From JAIOZK01 sp964468645 (GTDB taxonomy: Bacteria; Bacteroidota; Bacteroidia; Bacteroidales; JAIOZK01): a stretch of DNA of 64,000 bases. Every line of letters begins with the position of its first letter. Position 1 is the first letter of the stretch. Both the position numbers and the translations under genes were made by a program. A model generated the notes under the pieces. It was not told the origin of the DNA, searched no databases, and was given only the letters and a program-made list of their open reading frames with translations. This document shows positions 1-8,090 of the stretch, piece after piece. The stretch spans positions 1 to 64,000 of the forward strand of contig CAYXUU010000013.1 in the NCBI GenBank assembly GCA_964468645.1. The letters are read 5' to 3'.

Positions 1-56
1 AAAATAGTTATTTTATTCTGTGTAGCCGGGGAACCGGCAGATGGACTTTTGCCTTC

Positions 57-2867
57 CTACTTTATAATCTCCACCTGCTTTTCTCTTGCTTCCCTGGCCA
101 GATTATAGTCTGCATCAGCATCTTTCCAGACTTCATTGGCACGCTTCAGATATTCGAGTGCTTCTTCTTCATCGTCCATATCGAGATATAACAGAGCTGC
201 TTCATAATTGTTTTCGGGATTAAAGGGTCTTCTCTGTAAACTGATCAGTATGTGTTTTTCTGCCTCTTCATATCTGGCAAGTTTCCTGTAACATTCAGCT
301 ATTTCACGGTGGGTAGCAAAGCTTGTTGGATGAAGATCAAGGAATCTTGTGTATTCTTCAATTGCAGTCTCGTAATCTCCTGTTGTTTCAGCAATCATTC
401 CCTTTGAGAAATAAATGTTCGCCAGTAACATTTCTTCACCAAAGCTTTTAGCCAGTTCCTCGACACTTAACATGGCCCGTTCTGCCATTTCAGCATCACC
501 CTGGGCCGCATATATAAACATATGGCCTATAGGAACTACCTTATCAAGGGGCGGCTCCAGTTTTTTGCTAAAATCTTCGAGAATACAAAAAGCTTCATCA
601 ATCTCTTTTGCATCAATGTAAGCCTCAATCTGAAATATCTCATAAACCATCAGATCTTTAGGGGACAGATATTTTTCAAGTTCATTTATTTTCAGTTTAT
701 GATACTCCAGGGCTTTATCATGCTGTCCTTTTACTTTGTAATAATTCTGTAAAGATGCATAAACGTTGGAACTATCACGGGAATCGGCACACATATTTAA
801 AGCCTCCTGATATTGTTCAAGAGCTATATCGAGCTCGCCTGCAATCAGTTCGATATCGGCCAGATCAATTAAGATTGGGGTTTTGTCAGAAAAGGGAGCC
901 AGCAAAAGTGCTTTCTCATAATGATCTTTTGCCAGCGAAACATCATTGGTTGTACGATAAAAGGCACCAAGGTTCAGGAATGATTCATATTGCTGGGGAA
1001 ACCTGCTGGCATATAGCTCATAATAATGCTGAGAAGAATCATATATTCCCATTTGCAGGTAAACATCTGCAATCGTGTTCAGGACATCATATTGTTCGGG
1101 ATCTATCTGAAGTACTGCTTTATATTCTTCAATGGACTCCGCCTTCATGTTTTTATAATAATATCTCTCTGCAAGTGATTTGCGTCCCTGAAGATCGTCT
1201 GGATACAGATCTACCCACATTTTTACTACTGCAAGCGCTTTTTCAGGCTCCTGGCGGAACAAGTAATACAGGAATTTAACTGTAAACTGTTGTCTTTCGG
1301 GCAGTTTAAAAAGGTAAGTCATCGCGGAGCTAATAGCTTTCCGGGCGTTTTCAATTTGACTTATATTGAAATAATACATTGTTATTGTCGCATAGGCGAG
1401 TGCGAACTCCGGATCTTCATCAATGGCCTTTTCAAGGTAGCTGATCGCTTTATTCCAGTTATTGGAGATACTTTCCTTGTTCGCATATACAAAATTCTCA
1501 AGGGCTTGAATTGATCCTGTCAATATCTCAACTACCGGAAGGTCTTCGGTTTCGGTTATGTGTGTGGCAGGTATTTCAATACTTTCCTTTATCCATATGG
1601 ATAAATTATCAACAATTTGAAAAACATCAGTATTCTTCAGCGTAATTTCTGATACCTGTTTAGCGTATCTGGTTTCGTATAACTTACAATTCACGTTGAA
1701 CTCATCGTTTTCTGAGCTGAACTCACCGGTCAGAAAATAATTTAGGTGAAGATTTTCCGAAAGGCTTTTCATCAGGCTAAGTGGTAGATTGATGCCATCT
1801 GGATATCCTGCGTCAATCAGTCTATTGAAGAACCCAGTGGCAGGATTTGCAGTGATGAATATATCCTGGGAAAGATCATAAGCCGTCATGAATGGAATAG
1901 AATATTGAAGATAATTAAAGGAAGCATCACCGGTTTGGTTCGTGAAATTAAATATTGCCACTTTCTTCCTGAACTCACTTTTCACAACAACACGTTCAAT
2001 AAGTTGACCATCTTCATCTTCAACTGTTAGTGAAGTTGTTGCTGCACCAAGGTCTTTCCCTTTAAACACGAATACCATGATTAATATGGCAAGCACAATA
2101 TTTACTGGCAAACCAATAAGTTCCACCTTTGTCCATTTTGTAACACCTTTTTTCCCATGAAAGTAGGAGACAAGGATAACACTGGGCAATAGCGATATAA
2201 GTATAAACCATACCAGGTCGACAAGATAGGGTGAGAGAAAATACTGTGTACTGATGGTAGAAGTGGCCATTCTTATTAACCAGGCAAGCACAAGGTATAT
2301 TGCCGTTATTTGAAAAACACGGCGGCTCCAGAGATCTTTAAAAAAGGATACAGGCCTGGCGGTTTCAGGTATTTCATCTTTCATTGCTATCCTGAATATT
2401 TCAAGCTGTTCGTTGACCCCTTTCAGGGATTTATTGCCGCACGAGATAGTGACTATATCTTCTTTGTTTCTGATCTGGGAGTTGACATCTTCAGAAATGC
2501 AAATTCCTCCTGCAGTTGCCAGAGGTTCTATTCTTGCTGCAATATTAACTGCTGAGCCATATATATCCCCTTCTTCAAAAATAACATCACCAATATGTAT
2601 TCCAGCCCTTATGGTAAGCTCTTCGTCTGCAAGTCTGTTCTGGACTGCAATAGCGAATCTTACGGCTTTTACCGCACTGGTGAACATCATTAACAATCCA
2701 TCGCCAATTTCCTTTATCACTTCGCCACCGAATTCTTTTACGAGTGGGAAGATTATCTCCCGCTGTTTACCGAGCAGTTCCATGGTATGCTGCTCATCTT
2801 TCTCCATACGGCTGGTATATCCAACGATATCAGTGAATACGATTGCTGCAAGTTTATGTTCTTTCAT
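57..2867 (-). CDS. Class III adenylate/guanylate cyclase with membrane segments and TPR repeats
   Basis: A probable cyclic-nucleotide synthase joined to a long TPR region, 936 residues. The N-terminal catalytic domain (about 1-160) shows FTDIVGY with metal-binding Asp13, GDG with Asp56, and the YGSAVNIAARIE segment near 103-114. Three hydrophobic segments follow (about 184-202, 215-236, 250-268). The region from about 300 resembles the TolB/FlgO-like stretch common in such proteins, and from about 455 to the end there are many TPR units. The cyclase domain should be cytoplasmic and, given three spans, the TPR part probably lies on the opposite side; that topology is inferred. A -7-like box (CAAAACTA on the plus strand, 2891-2898) lies just upstream. 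The nucleotide made cannot be read with certainty. Confidence 0.88.
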   Translation of the reverse strand: MKEHKLAAIVFTDIVGYTSRMEKDEQHTMELLGKQREIIFPLVKEFGGEVIKEIGDGLLMMFTSAVKAVRFAIAVQNRLADEELTIRAGIHIGDVIFEEGDIYGSAVNIAARIEPLATAGGICISEDVNSQIRNKEDIVTISCGNKSLKGVNEQLEIFRIAMKDEIPETARPVSFFKDLWSRRVFQITAIYLVLAWLIRMATSTISTQYFLSPYLVDLVWFILISLLPSVILVSYFHGKKGVTKWTKVELIGLPVNIVLAILIMVFVFKGKDLGAATTSLTVEDEDGQLIERVVVKSEFRKKVAIFNFTNQTGDASFNYLQYSIPFMTAYDLSQDIFITANPATGFFNRLIDAGYPDGINLPLSLMKSLSENLHLNYFLTGEFSSENDEFNVNCKLYETRYAKQVSEITLKNTDVFQIVDNLSIWIKESIEIPATHITETEDLPVVEILTGSIQALENFVYANKESISNNWNKAISYLEKAIDEDPEFALAYATITMYYFNISQIENARKAISSAMTYLFKLPERQQFTVKFLYYLFRQEPEKALAVVKMWVDLYPDDLQGRKSLAERYYYKNMKAESIEEYKAVLQIDPEQYDVLNTIADVYLQMGIYDSSQHYYELYASRFPQQYESFLNLGAFYRTTNDVSLAKDHYEKALLLAPFSDKTPILIDLADIELIAGELDIALEQYQEALNMCADSRDSSNVYASLQNYYKVKGQHDKALEYHKLKINELEKYLSPKDLMVYEIFQIEAYIDAKEIDEAFCILEDFSKKLEPPLDKVVPIGHMFIYAAQGDAEMAERAMLSVEELAKSFGEEMLLANIYFSKGMIAETTGDYETAIEEYTRFLDLHPTSFATHREIAECYRKLARYEEAEKHILISLQRRPFNPENNYEAALLYLDMDDEEEALEYLKRANEVWKDADADYNLAREAREKQVEIIK

Positions 2868-2965
2868 TAAATGGAAGGTTTTGGTTAGAACAAAACTACT
2901 TATTTAAGTTTAATTAATAGGGCTTGGGGGAACATTTGGGGGATTAAAAGTATTAATAGAAGATT

Positions 2966-3040
2966 GCCACTGATGCACGAATTAAAGACAAATATAAAAT
3001 TCGTGTTGGCCAGTGCGATGGATATTCGTGCATCCGTGGC
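2966..3040. repeat. Inverted-repeat intergenic element
   Basis: Two 17-base arms, GCCACTGATGCACGAAT at 2966-2982 and ATTCGTGCATCCGTGGC at 3024-3040, are reverse complements apart from one base and enclose about 40 bases. It sits between the divergent cyclase and GtrA-like genes. A related fragment (CATCCGTGGT) is seen at about 5283-5292. Such GCCACgGATGCACGAAT palindromes look like a dispersed non-coding repeat family; the family assignment is from memory. Confidence 0.6.
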
Positions 3041-3096
3041 ATATATATTTCAAAATCTATCGTATTTTTGCATCCTTTTAACTCAAGGGTGGTTTT

Positions 3097-3603
3097 ATGA
3101 GCGGTATGCTTTCATTTATTCAAAGATTAATCAACATCATCATCAACTGGGTTTACAGGCCATTTAAGCGCCTGATACCGCCTGAGACCTTCAGGTATGC
3201 TGCCACAGGAGGTTTTAATACCGGGCTTGATATTGTCCTATATTTTGTGTTTTATCATTATGTTTTTCACAAGGAGAATCTCGACCTGGGTTTTGTTGTA
3301 ATCAGCCCGTATATCGCTGCATTTATTTTTGTTTTTCCGATTACCTTCTCTACGGGTTTTCTACTTGCAAAGTTTATCACATTCACCGGTTCCGAACTCC
3401 GGGGCCGCATTCAGTTATTCAGGTATGGATTGACCGTGGTGGGGGCCATACTGCTAAACTATATTTTACTTAAAGCCTTTGTTGAATATCTTTATATCTG
3501 GCCAACGGTTGCAAAGGTCATAACAACCGTTGTGGTCGTAACATACAGTTATCTTGTACAACGGTACTTTACGTTTAAGACAGGAAGCCTGGTTACACGT
3601 TGA
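3097..3603 (+). CDS. GtrA-like polytopic membrane protein
   Basis: A 168-residue inner-membrane protein with four hydrophobic segments (about 31-57, 67-92, 108-128 and 134-155) in the layout of the GtrA family. These small proteins are linked to moving lipid-linked sugars or to polysaccharide and teichoic-acid decoration. The N-terminal 30 residues are basic and amphipathic. The ATG at 3097 follows a -7-like TATTTTTG at 3063-3070, which favours this start over the in-line upstream TTG codons. It stands alone, with no glycosyltransferase next to it, so its substrate is unknown. Family assignment is fairly secure, function is not. Confidence 0.75.
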   Translation: MSGMLSFIQRLINIIINWVYRPFKRLIPPETFRYAATGGFNTGLDIVLYFVFYHYVFHKENLDLGFVVISPYIAAFIFVFPITFSTGFLLAKFITFTGSELRGRIQLFRYGLTVVGAILLNYILLKAFVEYLYIWPTVAKVITTVVVVTYSYLVQRYFTFKTGSLVTR

Positions 3604-3633
3604 TCAATGATAATTATGAGAATACTAATTCTT

Positions 3634-3776
3634 AAATCTCAAATTACAAATTCCAAATATCAAATATCAAACAAATTCCAAAAACAAATATTCAATGACC
3701 AAAACAGTTTGCTAGTGAAGGTTTGTGATTTTAATTTGAACATTGACGCTTATATGGGTTTTGTAATTTGAGATTT
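3634..3776. repeat. Intergenic element with 17-base perfect inverted arms
   Basis: AAATCTCAAATTACAAA at 3634-3650 is the exact reverse complement of bases 3760-3776. The left arm continues into AT-rich near-repeats of the type CAAATATCAAA. It fills the gap between the converging GtrA-like and DUF1684 genes. Elements of this composition are common intergenic relics in Bacteroidota genomes (from memory). No coding potential is seen. Confidence 0.6.
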
Positions 3777-3834
3777 GGAACTTATCAAATACTTTATAAG
3801 CTCATTCTATGGATCTTATGAACTCGGATAATTG

Positions 3835-4755
3835 TTAATGTCCACTTTCCTCGTACATTTTCTCCCCTGCTGTGATCTTCATTCCAATATGGTTTTGTTC
3901 AGGTGGTAAGGGGCAGGTTGCATATTCAGTAAAAGCACAGGGAGGATTTGTTGCCCTGTTGAAATCGATAATAGTCTTTTTCCCCTCTTCCGGCATATCA
4001 ACACTTAAGAACCTCCCTCCACCATAAGTTTCCACACTTGTTGTTTCATCTGAGAATACAATAAATAAAACTTCAGGGACATGTCCGCCAATTGGTTCAA
4101 GGCTGAACTCCTGACCATCAATATTAAAAACAAGAATACCCGGACATAATTCTTTATCCATAGTCCCCAGCACATTTGGCACAAGAATTTCCTTTGGAGG
4201 ATCATAGGCCACAAACTCAGCTTCTATCCTCCATGCAGGATCAGCCGGCCATGTTTCAATACCTTTAAAATCTTTTAATACTTTACTTTCCGAATCCTTC
4301 AACCTAACGGCATATTTTCCATTTCGCCAGACAATATACCAGCTATAGCTACCAGTATTAAGAATGTGAGGCTCCCCTGTTTTATCGCTTTTAAGTATAA
4401 GGGATGAAACAAGAGTACTATCATGGTAAACTGGTATGTTGCCCTTAATTCTGACAGATAAACTATCCCCTATCATGTAAAACCAGCCTGTATGTTCAAA
4501 TGGAAATTCTTTCGGGAAAATAATATCATTATTCCTTGCGGAACCAAAACTTTGCCCCCCCTCTTTTAACCAGTATAAACCAGCCAGGGTGAGCCATCCA
4601 TCAGATGATGCTAATCGCTCAATTCTATTCTTATGCCATTCCTTTGTTTCTGAAATATAGGACTTACGATCCAGCTTCTCACCGGTATTGTTATTGCATG
4701 AAGCAGATACAAGAATAATGAAAAGAAACAGGTTATTATTGGTAATATTTCTCAT
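3835..4755 (-). CDS. DUF1684 domain lipoprotein
   Basis: A 306-residue protein of the DUF1684 family. The ATG at 4755 gives a clean lipoprotein signal (MRNITNNNLFLFIILVSASC, lipobox Cys20), whereas the longer ATG at 4815 would add 20 non-signal residues and nearly touch the divergent gene at 4826; the shorter start is chosen. The family pattern includes an N-terminal segment with WLTLAGLYWL and GGQSFGS and a C-terminal part with DFNRATNPPCAFTEYATCPL. The terminal part carries conserved Cys and Pro residues typical of the family. Molecular function is unknown. It is expected to be anchored in a membrane facing the periplasm or outside. Confidence 0.82.
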   Translation of the reverse strand: MRNITNNNLFLFIILVSASCNNNTGEKLDRKSYISETKEWHKNRIERLASSDGWLTLAGLYWLKEGGQSFGSARNNDIIFPKEFPFEHTGWFYMIGDSLSVRIKGNIPVYHDSTLVSSLILKSDKTGEPHILNTGSYSWYIVWRNGKYAVRLKDSESKVLKDFKGIETWPADPAWRIEAEFVAYDPPKEILVPNVLGTMDKELCPGILVFNIDGQEFSLEPIGGHVPEVLFIVFSDETTSVETYGGGRFLSVDMPEEGKKTIIDFNRATNPPCAFTEYATCPLPPEQNHIGMKITAGEKMYEESGH

Positions 4756-4825
4756 GTTTATCGATATATTTGATGGGTCGAAATTATAAAGATTTTTCTG
4801 ATTTATTAGTGACATTCACCTGGAT

Positions 4826-5251
4826 ATGGATATAGCAGAACTAAGATCAAGAAATTTTGAAACGGAGTTTGTTTTCTCCACTTCCCGAAGCAGTGGACCT
4901 GGAGGGCAACACGTAAATAAAACCGAGACAAAGGTAGAACTCCGGTTTTGTATTCTGGAATCACTAATACTAAGCGAAGAAGAAAAGAAGCTTTTGCTGG
5001 ATCGGTTGGTAATAAAAATTACTGATCACGGAGAGATAATCATCACTTCGCAGGAAACAAGGTCGCAAATAAAAAATAAAGAGATCGCAACAGAAAAGTT
5101 CTATGAAATACTGGCAGAGGCTTTGAAATTGGTAAAAGAAAGAAAAAAGAGAAAGATCAGCCGGATAGCCAAAGCAAAACGCCTGGAAGAAAAAAAGAGA
5201 CAGTCAGACAAAAAGAACTTAAGAAAAGGCCCCGATTTTATTGACGAATAG
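4826..5251 (+). CDS. arfB: ArfB-like peptidyl-tRNA hydrolase / ribosome rescue factor
   Basis: A 141-residue release-factor-like protein of the ArfB/YaeJ type. It carries the catalytic GGQ in SSGPGGQHVNKTETKVEL (residues about 23-40) and ends in a long Lys/Arg-rich tail that in this family enters the empty mRNA channel. It lacks the stop-codon recognition domain of RF1 and RF2, as expected. Its role is hydrolysis of peptidyl-tRNA on stalled ribosomes. A -7-like TATATTTG lies at 4765-4772. It is divergent from the DUF1684 gene with about 70 bases between starts. Length and motif agree with the family. Confidence 0.92.
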   Translation: MDIAELRSRNFETEFVFSTSRSSGPGGQHVNKTETKVELRFCILESLILSEEEKKLLLDRLVIKITDHGEIIITSQETRSQIKNKEIATEKFYEILAEALKLVKERKKRKISRIAKAKRLEEKKRQSDKKNLRKGPDFIDE

Positions 5252-5386
5252 AAGCTTTATGACGGATAACAATTATTTGTGTCATCCGTGGTAAAAAAGA
5301 ATCAGACACAAATTGCACAGAAATAGTTGCATCAGGATCACTTTATGCTTATATTTACTGGTGATTAATATATAAAGAAATTTATT

Positions 5387-6601
5387 ATGAAAACAGTATG
5401 CTTTTTCATCACCCTGATCCTATCACAATTTGCATATGGTACCTGGCTACCTTTCGGCCCTGATAGCATCTCAGCCAACAGGGTATGCTTCAATATCGAC
5501 AATCAGAATCACTGGGCTGTATGCCATGATGGGGGCATACAGGTATATGACCTTGTGTCGCAATCATGGACCAACTACCCATCAGAGATGCCTGTATTTG
5601 ATGCTTGTTATCTTGATGGTAACAGCGCATTGGTGATCATGGGCGATGGGACTGATTCTGATGGCCTTTATTCATTCAATCCTGCTGTTGGAACATTCGA
5701 GGTTATAAAATATGTTGAAACCCCCCATTTTATATACTGGAACTGGGATAACGGACAATATTTCATCGGTCATCACCTGGGATTGTTAACTTCGACCGAT
5801 GGATGGAACTGGGAAGATATAGAAGTGTTCAGCAATAAAAATATGGTAAGTATGGATACCTATCAGAACCATTATGCAGTGTCAGAGATGGACAATTTGT
5901 ATGGAGTCTGGTATTCTGACGATTCAGGTTCAACCTGGAATTATACATCCGCTTCTCCTATGATCAGCGAACTGTCCTTTGATCATGATGGAATCCTCTG
6001 GGGTATCTTCCCCGATGAGAGCTGGTCATCCGGACTATATTGCTCTGATGATTTTGGTGAGACATGGAACGTAAAATACTGGTCAGTTAATATGCACTGC
6101 ATTGAGATCGATCCTATGAATAATGTGGCCATCGGATGGGGAGAGAATGAGTCTGGATTGGAAGAAGGCTTCGCTCTTTTTGACCAGCTGGATTCTACCC
6201 TTAATTTTATAAATGAAGGACTATCCAACCTGATCATCAATGATATTGTCATGAATCCGTCAATGAGTGCAATTGCCCTGTTCTGCAGTACAGAGAACGG
6301 TGCTTATTTTTCTTATGATTATTTTGTACGAGCAAAGGAATTCGAAACCGACAAAAACGAAATATTAATATATCCTAATCCTGCAGATGATATCCTGAAT
6401 ATTACTACAAACTCATTACAGGGATTCAACGATACCAGGGTTATCATTATTGAAAATGGTGGTGGTCAGGTATTCAATAGCACAAATGCGTCATCAGGAA
6501 AACCTATACGGATTGATTGTTCTTCGTTTCCTGCCGGTTTATATTATGTATTTATAAAAGATACAGAAAAGCAGATCGTCAGGAAGCTGGTGATTCAATA
6601 A
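5387..6601 (+). CDS. Secreted T9SS cargo protein with propeller-like repeats
   Basis: A 404-residue secreted protein. An N-terminal signal peptide (about 1-18, ending near FAYG) is followed by aromatic-rich repeats (SQSWTNYP, STDGWNWED, DSGSTWNY, DFGETWNV) that resemble BNR or sortilin-like beta-propeller blades. The last 75 residues form a type A T9SS sorting domain: ILIYPNPADDILNI at the start, FPAGLYYVFI and a terminal KQIVRKLVIQ. It would cross the outer membrane by the type IX system and be attached or released. No catalytic motif is seen and its ligand is unknown. No T9SS machinery genes lie in the window. Confidence 0.82.
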   Translation: MKTVCFFITLILSQFAYGTWLPFGPDSISANRVCFNIDNQNHWAVCHDGGIQVYDLVSQSWTNYPSEMPVFDACYLDGNSALVIMGDGTDSDGLYSFNPAVGTFEVIKYVETPHFIYWNWDNGQYFIGHHLGLLTSTDGWNWEDIEVFSNKNMVSMDTYQNHYAVSEMDNLYGVWYSDDSGSTWNYTSASPMISELSFDHDGILWGIFPDESWSSGLYCSDDFGETWNVKYWSVNMHCIEIDPMNNVAIGWGENESGLEEGFALFDQLDSTLNFINEGLSNLIINDIVMNPSMSAIALFCSTENGAYFSYDYFVRAKEFETDKNEILIYPNPADDILNITTNSLQGFNDTRVIIIENGGGQVFNSTNASSGKPIRIDCSSFPAGLYYVFIKDTEKQIVRKLVIQ

Positions 6602-6641
6602 ATTCTGACGATGTATTAACCACAGATTACACAGATAATAA

Positions 6642-6708
6642 TCCCAAATTATGCATTGGGATTGAAATGAACCAATGCATTAGTCCTTTTCTAATGCATT
6701 ATTTGGGA
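6642..6708 (+). repeat. 67-bp multi-hairpin repeat, copy 1
   Basis: The element starts TCCCAAATTATGCATT and ends AATGCATTATTTGGGA, so its ends pair (15 of 16). Inside are TGCATTGG/CCAATGCA (8 of 8) and AATGCATTAG/CTAATGCATT (10 of 10, 7-base loop), so it can fold in more than one way. The reverse complement of 43471-43537 matches it at 65 of 67 positions. It lies downstream of the T9SS cargo gene. Confidence 0.85.
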
Positions 6709-6781
6709 TATTTAAGCATACAAACACAATCACCCCGGGTTTAATATAATATTTGCTTAAATATTAAATTAATTTCCGACA

Positions 6782-6809
6782 TTGATAGCCTGCGGTTTTC
6801 ATACCTTTG
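6782..6809 (+). promoter_or_regulatory. Bacteroidota-type promoter for the MFS gene
   Basis: TTG at 6782-6784, a 17-base spacer, then TACCTTTG at 6802-6809 match the TTG/TAnnTTTG layout of the main sigma factor of this phylum. The proposed TTG start codon of the following gene is 25 bases downstream. Confidence 0.6.
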
Positions 6810-6834
6810 TACCCTTAATAAATTATATCTTCAA

Positions 6835-8013
6835 TTGAATAAAACTTCAAACGAGCAAACCAAGAAATTTAAAACATCAAAGGTCATCAGTATCTCCTTT
6901 GCACACCTGATACATGATATTTATTCCTCCTTTCTTGCTCCTATCCTACCTATACTTATTCAGAATCTGGGTATTTCTATGACCATGGCCGGTGTGTTGA
7001 ATTTGTTCCAGCGGTTTCCTTCATTGCTTAACCCACTCATTGGAGTAATCGCTGATCGCTCTGCTGTCCGTTACTATATCATCGTAACACCAACAATAAC
7101 TGCCGTATCGATGTGCCTGATCGGTATTGCTCCAAATTACACAGTTATAGCTATCCTGTTATTCATCATGGGGATCAGCTCATCGTTTTTCCATGTTCCA
7201 TCTCCGGTATTGATAAGGAATGTTTCAGGTAACAGGATAGGCACAGGCATGAGTTTTTATATGGTAGGCGGTGAATTCGCCAGAACACTTGGTCCTATTG
7301 TTATACTTGGTGCCATCTCCTTATGGGGTATGGAAGGTACCTGGAAGCTCATACCTTTTGCTCTTGCTACTTCGGTATATTTATTTTTTACACTGGACGA
7401 TGTCAGTGTAAAAAGAAAAAAAGAAAAATCCGGGAAGCATGTTAATGCATGGGGCACTTTCAGGTTATATCTTCCCTTTTTTCTTGTCATCACCGGGATT
7501 ACTCTTTTCAGGGCTATGATGAAATCAGCCCTTATGGCATTTCTACCAACCTATCTGAATATGGAAGGTGAAACACTGTGGTTTGGTGGAATAGCGTTAT
7601 CTGTAATGCAGTTTGCCGGAGCTGCCGGAGCTATGTTCGGTGGCACCATTTCTGATAAAATCGGCCGCAAGACTACCCTGATGATTGCAGCAATAGCTTC
7701 ACCTGTATTCATGTGGTTATTCGTAAGACTTGGTAGCTTTTTTATCTTTCCCTCCCTGATCTTTCTCGGCCTCGGCCTGTATGCATCCACACCGGTTATT
7801 CTTGCAATGATCCAGGATATTAAGTCAGAAAGGCCTGCATTTCTTAATGGTATATATATGACAATAGGATTTGTTGTTGGTGCCATTGCAGTTGTTCTTG
7901 TGGGTGTCCTGAGTGATATCCTGACCATGAAATTATCCTTTGAGATCACCGCATACATCGGGGTACTTGCTATTCCATGTGTTTATGCATTGACGAAAAT
8001 CAAAATACAGTGA
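6835..8013 (+). CDS. MFS transporter, fosmidomycin-resistance-like
   Basis: A 392-residue major facilitator with about 12 membrane spans and a central cytoplasmic loop (KRKKEKSGKH, about 190-200). The N-terminal HLIHDIYSSFLAPILPIL, the FFHVPSPVLIRN segment and the second-half DKIGRKTT resemble the Fsr fosmidomycin-resistance group, so drug or small-metabolite efflux in the inner membrane is likely; the substrate is not readable. The start is a TTG at 6835, accepted because a good promoter ends 25 bases upstream and the next in-frame Met lies inside the second half of the first span. It is a single-gene unit. Confidence 0.8.
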   Translation: MNKTSNEQTKKFKTSKVISISFAHLIHDIYSSFLAPILPILIQNLGISMTMAGVLNLFQRFPSLLNPLIGVIADRSAVRYYIIVTPTITAVSMCLIGIAPNYTVIAILLFIMGISSSFFHVPSPVLIRNVSGNRIGTGMSFYMVGGEFARTLGPIVILGAISLWGMEGTWKLIPFALATSVYLFFTLDDVSVKRKKEKSGKHVNAWGTFRLYLPFFLVITGITLFRAMMKSALMAFLPTYLNMEGETLWFGGIALSVMQFAGAAGAMFGGTISDKIGRKTTLMIAAIASPVFMWLFVRLGSFFIFPSLIFLGLGLYASTPVILAMIQDIKSERPAFLNGIYMTIGFVVGAIAVVLVGVLSDILTMKLSFEITAYIGVLAIPCVYALTKIKIQ

Positions 8014-8090
8014 TGGGGCATATCCATCCTGGTTCATCCAGGCAATCATGTATATATTTGTACTTTTGAATTGAAATGTAATTTGATTAT

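Noticed and set aside
755..1279. 174-codon open frame opposite the TPR part of the cyclase
   Set aside because: Antisense to a continuous TPR coding region; the sequence is rich in His, Arg and Cys without any motif.
2413..2907. 164-codon open frame on the plus strand opposite the cyclase gene
   Set aside because: It lies wholly over the conserved cyclase domain, has no recognisable domain, and composition is that of an antisense shadow.
8020..8045. CCTGGTTCATCCAGG as a terminator of the MFS gene
   Set aside because: A five-pair stem without a T tract is too weak to call.
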